Source: Pedobacter hiemivivus
GTDB lineage: Bacteria; Bacteroidota; Bacteroidia; Sphingobacteriales; Sphingobacteriaceae
Direction: 5' to 3'
Assembly (NCBI RefSeq): GCF_004331685.1
Contig: NZ_SJSM01000024.1
Location: forward strand, 1 to 64,000
Length of the DNA: 64,000 bases
In this document: positions 44,427 through 52,843 of the stretch, one piece after another
Position numbering within the stretch: the stretch's first letter is position 1
Layout: every line of letters begins with the position of its first letter
Notes under the pieces: model-generated
What the model saw: the letters and a program-made list of their open reading frames with translations, nothing else
What the model was told of the DNA's origin: nothing
Databases searched by the model: none
Program-made: the position numbers and the translations under genes

Positions 44427-45196
44427 TGTCAACTAAAAATGCCATTATCAGTGTAAAAAACCTGGTAAAAAAATATGATGATCTCACAGCCGTTCAAGGC
44501 ATTAGCTTTGAAGTGTATGAAAACGAAATCTTCGGACTTTTAGGACCTAATGGTGCTGGAAAAACCACCACCTTAGAGATCATTGAAACACTTCGTGAGA
44601 AAACTTCAGGAGAAATCCTGGTAGATGGCTATTCGGTAGAAAAAGACGCCAATAAGATCAAAAGAATTATTGGCGTTCAATTACAAGCTGCCGGCTATTA
44701 TCCAAACTTGAACTTGGTTGAGCTGATGGAGCTTTTCTCAGGTTTATATGGAGTAGACATTAAGCCAATGGAGATGCTTGAAAAAGTAAACCTTCAGGAT
44801 AAGGCCAAAGCAAAATACAAAGCGCTTTCTGGTGGACAGAAGCAACGCTTTTCTATTGCAACGACCTTAATCAATGCGCCAAAAATAATCTTCCTTGATG
44901 AACCAACTACGGGCTTAGACCCACAGGCTCGTCGCAATTTATGGGACTTGATCATCAGCATTAGAAATAATGGAACAACTGTAGTGATCACTACCCATTA
45001 TATGGACGAAGCGGAGCAATTGTGCGACCGCGTTGCTTTTGTAGAACGAGGAGAAATCATTGCACTTGATACCCCAGATAATCTAATAGATAACCTGGTG
45101 AACAGTGGATTCGAAAGAAAAAAAGAAGTTAAAAAGGCCAACCTCGAAGACGTCTTCATTAACCTGACCGGTAAGGAATGGCGGGAGGACAATTAA
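44426..45196 (+). CDS. ABC transporter ATP-binding protein
   Basis: 256 aa. Walker A GPNGAGKT (40-47), Q-loop, signature LSGGQKQRFSIA (about 133), Walker B IIFLDEPTTGLD, D-loop and H-loop (TTHYMDEAEQLCDRVAF). The sequence is of the CcmA/NatA/DrrA type that works with ABC-2 permeases. It is directly followed by such a permease. Coupling to carA is by operon position only. Confidence 0.93.
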   Translation: MSTKNAIISVKNLVKKYDDLTAVQGISFEVYENEIFGLLGPNGAGKTTTLEIIETLREKTSGEILVDGYSVEKDANKIKRIIGVQLQAAGYYPNLNLVELMELFSGLYGVDIKPMEMLEKVNLQDKAKAKYKALSGGQKQRFSIATTLINAPKIIFLDEPTTGLDPQARRNLWDLIISIRNNGTTVVITTHYMDEAEQLCDRVAFVERGEIIALDTPDNLIDNLVNSGFERKKEVKKANLEDVFINLTGKEWREDN

Positions 45197-45203
45197 AATA
45201 AAC

Positions 45204-46295
45204 ATGGGCAAACCCTACAATAATACCAAAGCTACCCTCGCACTTGCCAAAGCAAGTTTCCGTTCCATCATGCGCAGTCCTTCTGCAGTTGTTTTTACAC
45301 TTGCCTTTCCTTTAATATTTATCCTTGTTTTTGGCTTTATAGGAAGTAGTGAGATCAAAGTAAAACTAGCTGTGGCTCCGGGTTCTGATCTGCAAAATCC
45401 AGTGATCCAGGCATTGGAACACCATTCAATGGTTAGCCTGGTTAAAGATACAGATACTGCTGACATCAGAAACGGGCTGGAAAAGGGGAATATTGATGCC
45501 CTCATTAATGTTAAAAAGAATGAAGCAGGCACACCTGCTTATCTCGCAAACGTTCAATATACATCAGCATCTATGGATAAAGGCAGCATACTTAAATCTG
45601 TCCTAAACAATTTGCTAAGTACGCTTAATGCTAAAGATGTAAAACCTACTGTTGCCGAACTTTACGAAAGTACAGTACAAGGCAGGGTTTATCGCAGAAT
45701 AGATTTTATCTTACCGGGACAATTGGGCTTTTCGCTACTCAGTACTGGTGTATTTGGTACTGCATTCGTGTTTTTCAGCTTACGTCAAAACCTGGTGATC
45801 AAACGCTTTTTCGCCACGCCTGTTAAAAGATCAAGCATTGTTTTTGGAGAGTGTTTGGCCAGAATAGGCTTTGCCTTATTGGGGGCAATTTTCATCATTG
45901 TAATCGGCCATTTCTTTTTTCATTTTACCTTGATACATGGTGCAATTACAGTCTTAAATATGCTTTTGCTTTCTATCATAGGGCTCATTGTCTTTATGGG
46001 TTTCGGCTTTGTCGTATCAGGCATCGCTAAAAGTGAAAGCACCATCCCCCCAATTTCAAACATCATTACGCTCCCTCAATTCTTATTATCGGGAACCTTT
46101 TTTTCTATTGATGTATTCCCTACCTGGCTTCAACCAATCAGTCGTGCTTTACCCCTAACCTATCTAAATGACGCCATGAGAAAGGTGGCATTTGAAGGTG
46201 CTGGATTATGGGATGTAAAACAGCAAATTTTGATCATGGTGATTTGGGGAATTGGCATATATGCCGTTGCGGTCAAAACGTTTAAGTGGGAGTAA
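45204..46295 (+). CDS. ABC-2 type transporter permease
   Basis: 363 aa. One transmembrane helix near the N-terminus (AVVFTLAFPLIFILVFGFIG), a periplasmic region of about 140 residues (40-180), then five C-terminal helices (about 185-360, with the ABC-2 motif ISNIITLPQFLLSGTFFSIDVFP). This is the YhfQ/DrrB-like exporter layout. It should pair with the preceding ATPase to export a drug, lipid or polysaccharide-like substrate; the cargo is unknown. Confidence 0.9.
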   Translation: MGKPYNNTKATLALAKASFRSIMRSPSAVVFTLAFPLIFILVFGFIGSSEIKVKLAVAPGSDLQNPVIQALEHHSMVSLVKDTDTADIRNGLEKGNIDALINVKKNEAGTPAYLANVQYTSASMDKGSILKSVLNNLLSTLNAKDVKPTVAELYESTVQGRVYRRIDFILPGQLGFSLLSTGVFGTAFVFFSLRQNLVIKRFFATPVKRSSIVFGECLARIGFALLGAIFIIVIGHFFFHFTLIHGAITVLNMLLLSIIGLIVFMGFGFVVSGIAKSESTIPPISNIITLPQFLLSGTFFSIDVFPTWLQPISRALPLTYLNDAMRKVAFEGAGLWDVKQQILIMVIWGIGIYAVAVKTFKWE

Positions 46296-46385
46296 ACCCT
46301 GCCTGAGCCTATAATTTCCCTATTGGAATATTAAATATTTGTAGTTAATTTCATTGTAAACAAACACCTTGAAAACAACCTACAT

Positions 46386-47078
46386 ATGAAAAAATTTGCT
46401 GCAGAATTTATTGGAACATTTTGGTTGGTATTAGGCGGTTGCGGAAGCGCCGTTTTAGCCTGTAATTATCCAGGTGCCGGCATCGGCTTTTTAGGCGTTG
46501 CTCTTGCATTTGGACTAACTGTAGTCACTATGGCTTATGCGATAGGACACATTTCTGGTGCACATTTAAACCCCGCCGTGTCTGTTGGTTGTTGGGTTGC
46601 CGGCCGTTTAGATGGCAAAGACCTTGTTAGCTATATCGTAGCACAGGTTTTTGGGGGTATAGCCGCCGCAGGTGTTCTGTACCTCATTGCGACCGGCAAT
46701 GGAAGCTCAATTGGCAGCTTTGCCAGCAATGGTTATGGTGATCTTTCGCCAGGCAAATACAGTCTGGGGGCAGCCATGGTTTGCGAAATCGTAATGACCT
46801 TTATCTTTTTACTGGTTATACTTGGCGCTACCGATAGCAAAGCACCAAACGGCTTTGCAGGATTAGCAATAGGCTTATGCTTAACCTTAATCCACTTGAT
46901 TAGTATCCCAGTAACCAATACTTCAGTAAATCCTGCCAGAAGTACCAGTCAAGCATTATTTGCTGGTAGCGACGCCTTAGGACAGCTTTGGTTATTCTGG
47001 CTTGCCCCAATTGCAGGTGCAATTCTAGCTGGTATCGTTTATAAAACCTGCTTTGCTTCTCCGCCAGAAGGCAGATAA
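46386..47078 (+). CDS. aqpZ: Aquaporin Z-type water channel
   Basis: 230 aa, the usual length. Six hydrophobic helices and the two NPA boxes HLNPAVSVG and VNPARSTSQ. MKKFAAEFIGTFWLVLGGCGSAV at the start and the selectivity-filter context fit a water-specific aquaporin rather than a glycerol facilitator (no GlpF-type Asp after the second NPA). A terminator follows at 47107. Confidence 0.95.
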   Translation: MKKFAAEFIGTFWLVLGGCGSAVLACNYPGAGIGFLGVALAFGLTVVTMAYAIGHISGAHLNPAVSVGCWVAGRLDGKDLVSYIVAQVFGGIAAAGVLYLIATGNGSSIGSFASNGYGDLSPGKYSLGAAMVCEIVMTFIFLLVILGATDSKAPNGFAGLAIGLCLTLIHLISIPVTNTSVNPARSTSQALFAGSDALGQLWLFWLAPIAGAILAGIVYKTCFASPPEGR

Positions 47079-47106
47079 AACTTCATAAAAACATTAAAAC
47101 AGTATT

Positions 47107-47143
47107 AAGAGGCCTGCTACATTTTACGTAACACGCCTCTTTT
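47107..47143 (+). terminator. Rho-independent terminator of aqpZ
   Basis: AAGAGGC (47107-47113) pairs with GCCTCTT (47135-47141) and T residues follow. The loop is 21 nt and partly pairs. Confidence 0.7.
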
Positions 47144-47209
47144 GTATTCATGTGAATTCGTCATCGTTAAAAAAAAGTGATCACAATCCCTATAATTTAA
47201 AAATTATTA

Positions 47210-47217
47210 TAACTTTG
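47210..47217 (+). promoter_or_regulatory. -7 element upstream of eno
   Basis: TAACTTTG fits TAnnTTTG and lies 63 bp before the eno start; no clear TTG is at the right spacing upstream, so only the -7 box is supported. Confidence 0.45.
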
Positions 47218-47280
47218 GATATTGTCTTAGTAATTGTACTTTTTACACTAAGGCAGATTTACTAATAAAAAACCAAAAAA

Positions 47281-48576
47281 ATGAGTTTAATAATCGATGT
47301 TCATGCACGGCAAATACTTGACTCCCGTGGCAATCCTACAATTGAAGTAGACGTAATGACAGAAAATGGTGTTCTTGGTCGTGCGGCAGTACCATCAGGA
47401 GCCTCAACAGGCATTCACGAAGCTGTTGAGCTTCGCGACAATGACAAGGCTGTATATATGGGTAAAGGCGTATTAAAAGCTGTAGCCAATGTAAATGACA
47501 CGATTGCTGCTGAATTAAGGGGTGTGGATGTATTTGAGCAAGTTGCAATCGATAACTTACTGATCAAATTAGACGGAACTGAAAACAAAGGTAAATTAGG
47601 TGCAAATGCTATTCTGGGTGTTTCTTTAGCTGTGGCTAAAGCAGCTGCACAAGAAAGCCGTCAGCCTTTATACCGTTACATTGGTGGTGTTAATGCAAAC
47701 ACCTTACCTATTCCAATGATGAACATCGTAAACGGTGGTTCTCACTCTGATGCTCCTATTGCTTTCCAGGAATTCATGATCATGCCTGTTGGTGCTTCTT
47801 CTTTCTCTGAAGCACTGAGATGGGGAACTGAAGTATTCCATAACTTAAAAGCAATTTTACACAGTAGAGGTCTTTCTACTGCGGTAGGTGATGAAGGTGG
47901 TTTTGCGCCAACTTTTGAAGGTACTGAAGATGCTGTAGAAACCATTATGCAAGCGATTGAAAAAGCAGGTTATACGCCAGGTAAACAAATTGCCTTAGCA
48001 TTTGACTGTGCTGCTTCTGAATTTTACAAAGACGGAAAATACGATTACACTAAATTTGAAGGCGATAAAGGAGCGATTCGCACAAGTGCTGAACAAGCTG
48101 AATACCTTGCATCTTTAACTGAAAAATATCCTATCATCTCTATTGAGGATGGAATGGGCGAAGATGACTGGGCTGGCTGGAAATTGTTAACTGAGAAAAT
48201 CGGTGACCGCGTTCAGTTAGTAGGTGATGATTTATTTGTAACGAATGTTAAAAGATTACAAACTGGTATCGATACCGACACTGCAAACTCTATCCTTGTA
48301 AAAGTAAACCAAATCGGTTCTTTAACAGAGACAATCAATGCAGTTTCTTTAGCACAAACCAATGGTTATACTTCTGTAATGTCTCACCGTTCGGGTGAAA
48401 CTGAAGATGTTACCATCGCTGATTTAGCCGTAGCATTAAACTGTGGTCAAATTAAAACAGGTTCAGCTTCACGTTCTGACAGGATTGCAAAATACAATCA
48501 GTTGTTACGTATTGAAGAAGAATTGGGTTCTGCTGCCAGATTTATTGGCAAAGACTTTAAATACGCAATAAAGTAG
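47281..48576 (+). CDS. eno: Enolase
   Basis: 431 aa. HARQILDSRGNPTIEVDV, GRAAVPSGASTGIHEAVELRD, NGGSHSDAPIAFQEFMIMPVGA, GDEGGFAP, SIEDGMGEDDW, QLVGDDLFVTN and SVMSHRSGETEDVTIADLAV match enolase throughout, with catalytic Glu and Lys (in VKVNQIGSLTET) present. It makes phosphoenolpyruvate from 2-phosphoglycerate. Strong terminator downstream. Confidence 0.98.
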   Translation: MSLIIDVHARQILDSRGNPTIEVDVMTENGVLGRAAVPSGASTGIHEAVELRDNDKAVYMGKGVLKAVANVNDTIAAELRGVDVFEQVAIDNLLIKLDGTENKGKLGANAILGVSLAVAKAAAQESRQPLYRYIGGVNANTLPIPMMNIVNGGSHSDAPIAFQEFMIMPVGASSFSEALRWGTEVFHNLKAILHSRGLSTAVGDEGGFAPTFEGTEDAVETIMQAIEKAGYTPGKQIALAFDCAASEFYKDGKYDYTKFEGDKGAIRTSAEQAEYLASLTEKYPIISIEDGMGEDDWAGWKLLTEKIGDRVQLVGDDLFVTNVKRLQTGIDTDTANSILVKVNQIGSLTETINAVSLAQTNGYTSVMSHRSGETEDVTIADLAVALNCGQIKTGSASRSDRIAKYNQLLRIEEELGSAARFIGKDFKYAIK

Positions 48577-48594
48577 TTTAAAGACAAATATTTC

Positions 48595-48637
48595 AAAAAA
48601 GTGCCTGCATCATAAATTATGATCAGGCACTTTTTTT
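48595..48637 (+). terminator. Rho-independent terminator of eno
   Basis: AAAAAAGTGCCTG (48595-48607) pairs with CAGGCACTTTTTT; ATCAT and ATGAT pair again inside, with one C bulged. Seven Ts follow. Confidence 0.92.
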
Positions 48638-48704
48638 ATGTCCAGTATTTATTTAATATTTTTTCCTACTTTAGTTCAATGTACTCTCTCTCAAGTCATG
48701 GCAT

Positions 48705-49295
48705 ATGAACTATAACCATCAGGGTATCATAAAAAATTGGAAACTCCTGATAGAAGGCGAAAAACAAGGCCTATATGCTTGTTTTTCTCTCTTCTACGAC
48801 GATTTGTATAGGTTTGGAATGTCTTTATACAGAAATCATGAACTGATTAAAGAAAGTATCCAAAACCTTTTTATTGAGTTATGGAAAATCAGAGACAAAC
48901 TTGCCGAGGTAGAAAACATCCAGCAATATGTTTTTACCATTTATAAACGGATTATTTATAAAACTCATCAAAAAGAAACTGGTAAAGACAACAGTAATCA
49001 AGTGCCTTTGGAGGAGATCAATGAGGAACATATTTCTGTTCACTCTTATGAAGCCATACTTATTGCGAGTCAGGAAGATCAACATTTAAAAAAACGGCTT
49101 CAATTTGCAATGGCCAGCCTAAGTCCCCGGCAGAAGGAAATCATTCAAATGCGATACTTTGAGTGTCTGTCTTTTAAAGAGATTTCGCACAAAACATCAT
49201 TAACAGAAAGAACGGTTTATAACACCCTTCATAATGCAGTTAACGTTTTGCGCGAAACACTTCTTTTTATTTGGATAATGATCAATTTGGACTAA
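48705..49295 (+). CDS. ECF-type sigma-70 factor (probably of PUL 2)
   Basis: 196 aa. Region 2 at about 20-90 (ACFSLFYDDLYRFGMSLYRNHELIKESIQNLFIELWKIRDKL) and region 4 at about 125-185 (LSPRQKEIIQMRYFECLSFKEISHKTSLTERTVYNTLHNAVNVLRE). The start ATG gives a short polar N-terminus. It has no FecR neighbour: the nearest is the PUL 2 FecR at 57960, on the opposite strand beyond the susC-susD genes. The stop overlaps the DUF5009 gene by 4 bp in convergent orientation. It most likely controls PUL 2 (inference from the lack of any other sigma gene nearby). Confidence 0.9.
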   Translation: MNYNHQGIIKNWKLLIEGEKQGLYACFSLFYDDLYRFGMSLYRNHELIKESIQNLFIELWKIRDKLAEVENIQQYVFTIYKRIIYKTHQKETGKDNSNQVPLEEINEEHISVHSYEAILIASQEDQHLKKRLQFAMASLSPRQKEIIQMRYFECLSFKEISHKTSLTERTVYNTLHNAVNVLRETLLFIWIMINLD

Positions 49296-50485
49296 ATTTT
49301 CAATCGAATATTTCTTTTCTCCAGTAGTCCTGTAATACTGACAATAATCAATGCATAAATAAGTGATTTGAATAGACCGGGCACACCAGTTCTCATGATT
49401 TCAGGCAACTGTGCAAGGCCCAATAAACCAATCAATGCATAATGAATATATGGCAACAAATAACAGGTTAATGTACTTGTTCCAGCAGGTTTAATATACT
49501 TATACCAGGTTACCATCTTCTTTAAATCAGTAATGTATACAAACATTAAAAATCCAATGACACTTATACCGGAACAAATTGCTGTCCACGATGGAGTTGC
49601 CTTAATTTTAGAAATCCCCCAAATGGGACGGGTAACCAGACCAAATACCATAAGGCCAACAGCAAACAAGACCATGATCAACCAGAACTTTTTATTTGCC
49701 GAAGTAAGTTTTTTGTAAGTAATTGAAGCTATGATGCCAGCCATACTCAATGCGGGCATAGCCCCATCGCCAACAATCCATACATAATCCTTTATCTTCT
49801 CAATCGGAGCAAGCCATCCTAAAAAGTAGCCACAGCTAAAAAGCATAAAGAATAGGAATGCTGCAACCTGAATTATCGGTTTTCCTCCCGAGAAAAGATA
49901 AACACAGGAAGCTATCAAATAGGCCCAACCAATCAAGCCAAGAATACCCCACCAGTGGATACCCATCGCGGCCAACCCACTGCCCCTATTTGTTTTATAG
50001 AGCATCGCCAATATAACCAGCAGTAAGATCCCTATTATCTTTAATAGTTTTACCATTTGTGATTCTGGATTTTTATAGGCCATCCATATCAGAAAGAAAG
50101 CACCAATTAATAGTATTGTCCAGATCCCTTTGGGCAAGATGGCACTTTCAGCATAATTCTCAGCATTGACCAAAAACAGCCCCATAACCAATAATGCTAC
50201 GGACCTTGATAAGATATGAAAAAAGATTTTTGACGTTGTATCACCTTTTTTTCTTCGATTTTGAATGGCATAGGGCACTGAAAGGCCTACGATAAACAAA
50301 AATGCCGGAAATACGATATCCGCCAGTCCCATACCATCCGCATCTGCGGAAACATGGTCCAGCCATTTTGGAATATCAATCAATGTCCAAAGGTCATTCA
50401 CAAAGATCATTAAGATCATAATCACCGCCCTAAACGCATCTATGGAGACTAACCTAGGCAATGTAATAACTGCGGCCACTGTCAT
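49292..50485 (-). CDS. DUF5009 membrane acyltransferase (HGSNAT-like)
   Basis: 397 aa with about ten to eleven hydrophobic helices. RLVSIDAFRAVIMILMIFVNDL near the start, MGLADIVFPAFLFIVGLSVPYAIQNR and a C-terminal half with GTSTLTCYLLPYIHYAL fit the DUF5009/DUF1624-like branch of acyltransferases, relatives of heparan-alpha-glucosaminide N-acetyltransferase. These may acetylate amino sugars across a membrane. Last gene of PUL 2; start overlaps the GH18-like gene by 4 bp. A role in re-acetylating GlcN of the imported glycan is speculation. Confidence 0.85.
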   Translation of the reverse strand: MTVAAVITLPRLVSIDAFRAVIMILMIFVNDLWTLIDIPKWLDHVSADADGMGLADIVFPAFLFIVGLSVPYAIQNRRKKGDTTSKIFFHILSRSVALLVMGLFLVNAENYAESAILPKGIWTILLIGAFFLIWMAYKNPESQMVKLLKIIGILLLVILAMLYKTNRGSGLAAMGIHWWGILGLIGWAYLIASCVYLFSGGKPIIQVAAFLFFMLFSCGYFLGWLAPIEKIKDYVWIVGDGAMPALSMAGIIASITYKKLTSANKKFWLIMVLFAVGLMVFGLVTRPIWGISKIKATPSWTAICSGISVIGFLMFVYITDLKKMVTWYKYIKPAGTSTLTCYLLPYIHYALIGLLGLAQLPEIMRTGVPGLFKSLIYALIIVSITGLLEKRNIRLKI

Positions 50486-51810
50486 TTAAGAATCTGGCTT
50501 ATGGCTTTCATTAATGAATTGTCACCCTCTCCATCATAATCACCTGCCCAAAGGTATGCTCCTTTAAAGCCATTTTGTTTGATGTAATTGGCCTTTTGTG
50601 TAACCAACGGAATCCCATTAAAATACACCCCCTTTGCTATTGCTCCCGTAAATTCCTTTTGGACAGCAGTAGGATCAGCCTTTAAGATATCCTTAAATGG
50701 CAAGTAGTTATAAGATCCCCAACTAAGATTATTACCATTTCCATCCAATTCAAGATACCTTAAACCAAAGGCCGGCATACCTAGAACAATTTTGTTTGCC
50801 GCAAAACCTTTATTACGCCATATCCCTGCTCCAGAAATCATCCAATTAAGAGAAGATTGCTGCCCTAGGGTAGCACCTGGGCCCACGTGATTACCATCTT
50901 CAAAAGCATGGACATTGACCCAGTCCACTTTCGAAAGATCGGTATAGTCCCAATGTAAGTAATTCACCGTTACAGTAGCAGTAACAAGCTTGCCCGCTGG
51001 CAATGCAGCTTTTAATTCAGAAACAAATGGACCAACTGCTGCAAGACTTGCAGAGACATCCCCACCACCTAAATCTGTCATCATGACATCTATACCATCT
51101 AATCTTCTATCTGCAACATACGTTACCAATGTTTGAACCAACTGAGCTCTTTTGGCAACATCAGTAATCACCGAGCCAAAATCGGAGCTCGCATATAATG
51201 ACCATCCATCTACGCCGGATAATCTTCCCGAAACGCCCAATAAAACAGGTACACCAGCAATGTGCCCTCTAGCTACAATTTCATCCAAATTCTGATTTTG
51301 ATTCCCTTTGGAGAAATCAACACCCCCTTCTGGGAGTACTCTTGCACCATTAAAAGCTACATGAGTAACATTTACCCAATTCACATTTGCTGCAACCCCG
51401 CCGTCTGAGAGGTAAGACATATTCACAAAAGGACTAGGTTTTGGCGTATACGTTGTGGGAGACACCAAAACTTTAGATAAGCGCGTTGCAGTTTGTCCAT
51501 TAAATGTGGCTTCCAGTTTAATTACATACTCTCCACCTGCAGTTGGCGTAAAGGTGAAAGCAGTATCTGTAGACACCTCTTTTCCATCTACTTTCCAGCT
51601 TACTTTCATTTTAGCTCCCGGTGCTGGCGAATACTGCAATCTGTTATAGACTGCAGACTCACCTTCCTTTATAATTCTTGAAGGTGATTGAAACACAAGC
51701 CCTCCGTCAAAAATCCGGGGATGAAAATCTCCTGCAGATTCAACTTTATCTTTTTTACACCCAAGCATAAATACCAGCAAGGGGAATATAAGGTATATTA
51801 TTTTTTTCAT
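50482..51810 (-). CDS. GH18-like lipoprotein with degenerate active site
   Basis: 442 aa. Lipoprotein signal (C18 in MLGCKKD). A PKD/Ig-like domain (about 30-117) precedes a GH18-type barrel (about 125-442). The GH18 motif DGxDxDxE is replaced by DGIDVMMTD (238-246): the middle catalytic Asp is M243 and the catalytic Glu is T245. The MSYD motif is HAFED. Thus it should bind but not cleave chitin-like or N-glycan oligosaccharides. It lies between the active GH18 and the DUF5009 genes and overlaps the latter. It may replace SusE/SusF in this PUL. Confidence 0.9.
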   Translation of the reverse strand: MKKIIYLIFPLLVFMLGCKKDKVESAGDFHPRIFDGGLVFQSPSRIIKEGESAVYNRLQYSPAPGAKMKVSWKVDGKEVSTDTAFTFTPTAGGEYVIKLEATFNGQTATRLSKVLVSPTTYTPKPSPFVNMSYLSDGGVAANVNWVNVTHVAFNGARVLPEGGVDFSKGNQNQNLDEIVARGHIAGVPVLLGVSGRLSGVDGWSLYASSDFGSVITDVAKRAQLVQTLVTYVADRRLDGIDVMMTDLGGGDVSASLAAVGPFVSELKAALPAGKLVTATVTVNYLHWDYTDLSKVDWVNVHAFEDGNHVGPGATLGQQSSLNWMISGAGIWRNKGFAANKIVLGMPAFGLRYLELDGNGNNLSWGSYNYLPFKDILKADPTAVQKEFTGAIAKGVYFNGIPLVTQKANYIKQNGFKGAYLWAGDYDGEGDNSLMKAISQILK

Positions 51811-51842
51811 TTGAATATCTTTAAGTTTTCTCTTAATTATGC

Positions 51843-52832
51843 TTAACGGATTGAGGTATTTATAGCAGTCAAAAGTGATTTATCACCCGTTGCATCGCCC
51901 AGCAATTGCCAGATCATTACTCCTCCCGCCTGTTTCTTTAAAGCAAAGTCGACCTTTTTCTTTATGGTAGGCAATCCATTATAATAGATTGTTCCCTGAT
52001 TTGGCACCACAACAAAATCAACCAACTCGGCACCAGGGAAACCTTTTACAATATCACCGTAAGTATAACTTTCCTGAATAGCAGGACCAAAGCCATAGCC
52101 ATAAAAAGGAAGCCCCAGTATAAGTTTATTTGCGGGTACTGCTCTTGATTTATTCCAATATGAAAAATCAGTTTCAGCAGCTTCATAAGTTGAATGTGGC
52201 CCTGGTCGGTCTTTACCCCATGGTCCCGTTTGATCATAGGACATAATGTTGACCAGATCAAACAAAGCCAATGCTTTATCTGATATCGCACTCCCGTTCC
52301 AGGTTGCAACAGCTGCTGTTAACAATTTTTTATGTGGCTTCAAGGCATTGGAAAGCTCAACAATTAAGCCTTCATAATTTAGGTCGATAAAATCCCCTTC
52401 CAGATCAACATCTACCCCATCAAAATTGTAGGTATTTGTCAATTTAACCAATTCCTTAATCAGCTCTGTCCGTTTACCAGGCTTTATCAGTTCTTTTAAA
52501 TGTACCGGAGCATTTCCTCCACCAAAAGAAAACAACACCTTTACTTTATTTTCATGAGCCCTGGTTATAGCCGCGGCCAGCCCGGTTGAGGGGGCAATTA
52601 CCCCCTGAGCATCCGGATTTAGGAACGCAATATTTAGATGTGTAATCTTAGTAAAATCAAGCTTTGCCGATTCTGTATCCAGATTACCATGCCCAAATAG
52701 GTAACCAACAACAAAAAAAGCCTTACCCTCCTTTTTGTCGGGAATATCTGGCGCTAATGCCTTTGATTTAGCACAAGAAGTAAGTGCGATAACCAAACAG
52801 ATGACCTGTATAAATATCTTTGAATTTTTCAT
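51843..52832 (-). CDS. GH18 chitinase / endo-beta-N-acetylglucosaminidase
   Basis: 329 aa. Lipoprotein signal (C20 in ALTSCAKS). The intact GH18 catalytic motif is FDGVDVDLEGD with acid E145, and INIMSYDQTGPWG-like (VNIMSYDQTGPWG) supplies the assisting Tyr. Barrel from about 40 to the end with YGFGPAIQESYTYGDI and GVMIWQLLGD. The enzyme should cut GlcNAc-beta-1,4-GlcNAc in chitin or in N-glycan cores. It lies 12 bp after susD in PUL 2. No chitin-binding domain, which favours soluble oligosaccharides or N-glycans (inference). Confidence 0.93.
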   Translation of the reverse strand: MKNSKIFIQVICLVIALTSCAKSKALAPDIPDKKEGKAFFVVGYLFGHGNLDTESAKLDFTKITHLNIAFLNPDAQGVIAPSTGLAAAITRAHENKVKVLFSFGGGNAPVHLKELIKPGKRTELIKELVKLTNTYNFDGVDVDLEGDFIDLNYEGLIVELSNALKPHKKLLTAAVATWNGSAISDKALALFDLVNIMSYDQTGPWGKDRPGPHSTYEAAETDFSYWNKSRAVPANKLILGLPFYGYGFGPAIQESYTYGDIVKGFPGAELVDFVVVPNQGTIYYNGLPTIKKKVDFALKKQAGGVMIWQLLGDATGDKSLLTAINTSIR

Positions 52833-52843
52833 TAGTTTAAAAA

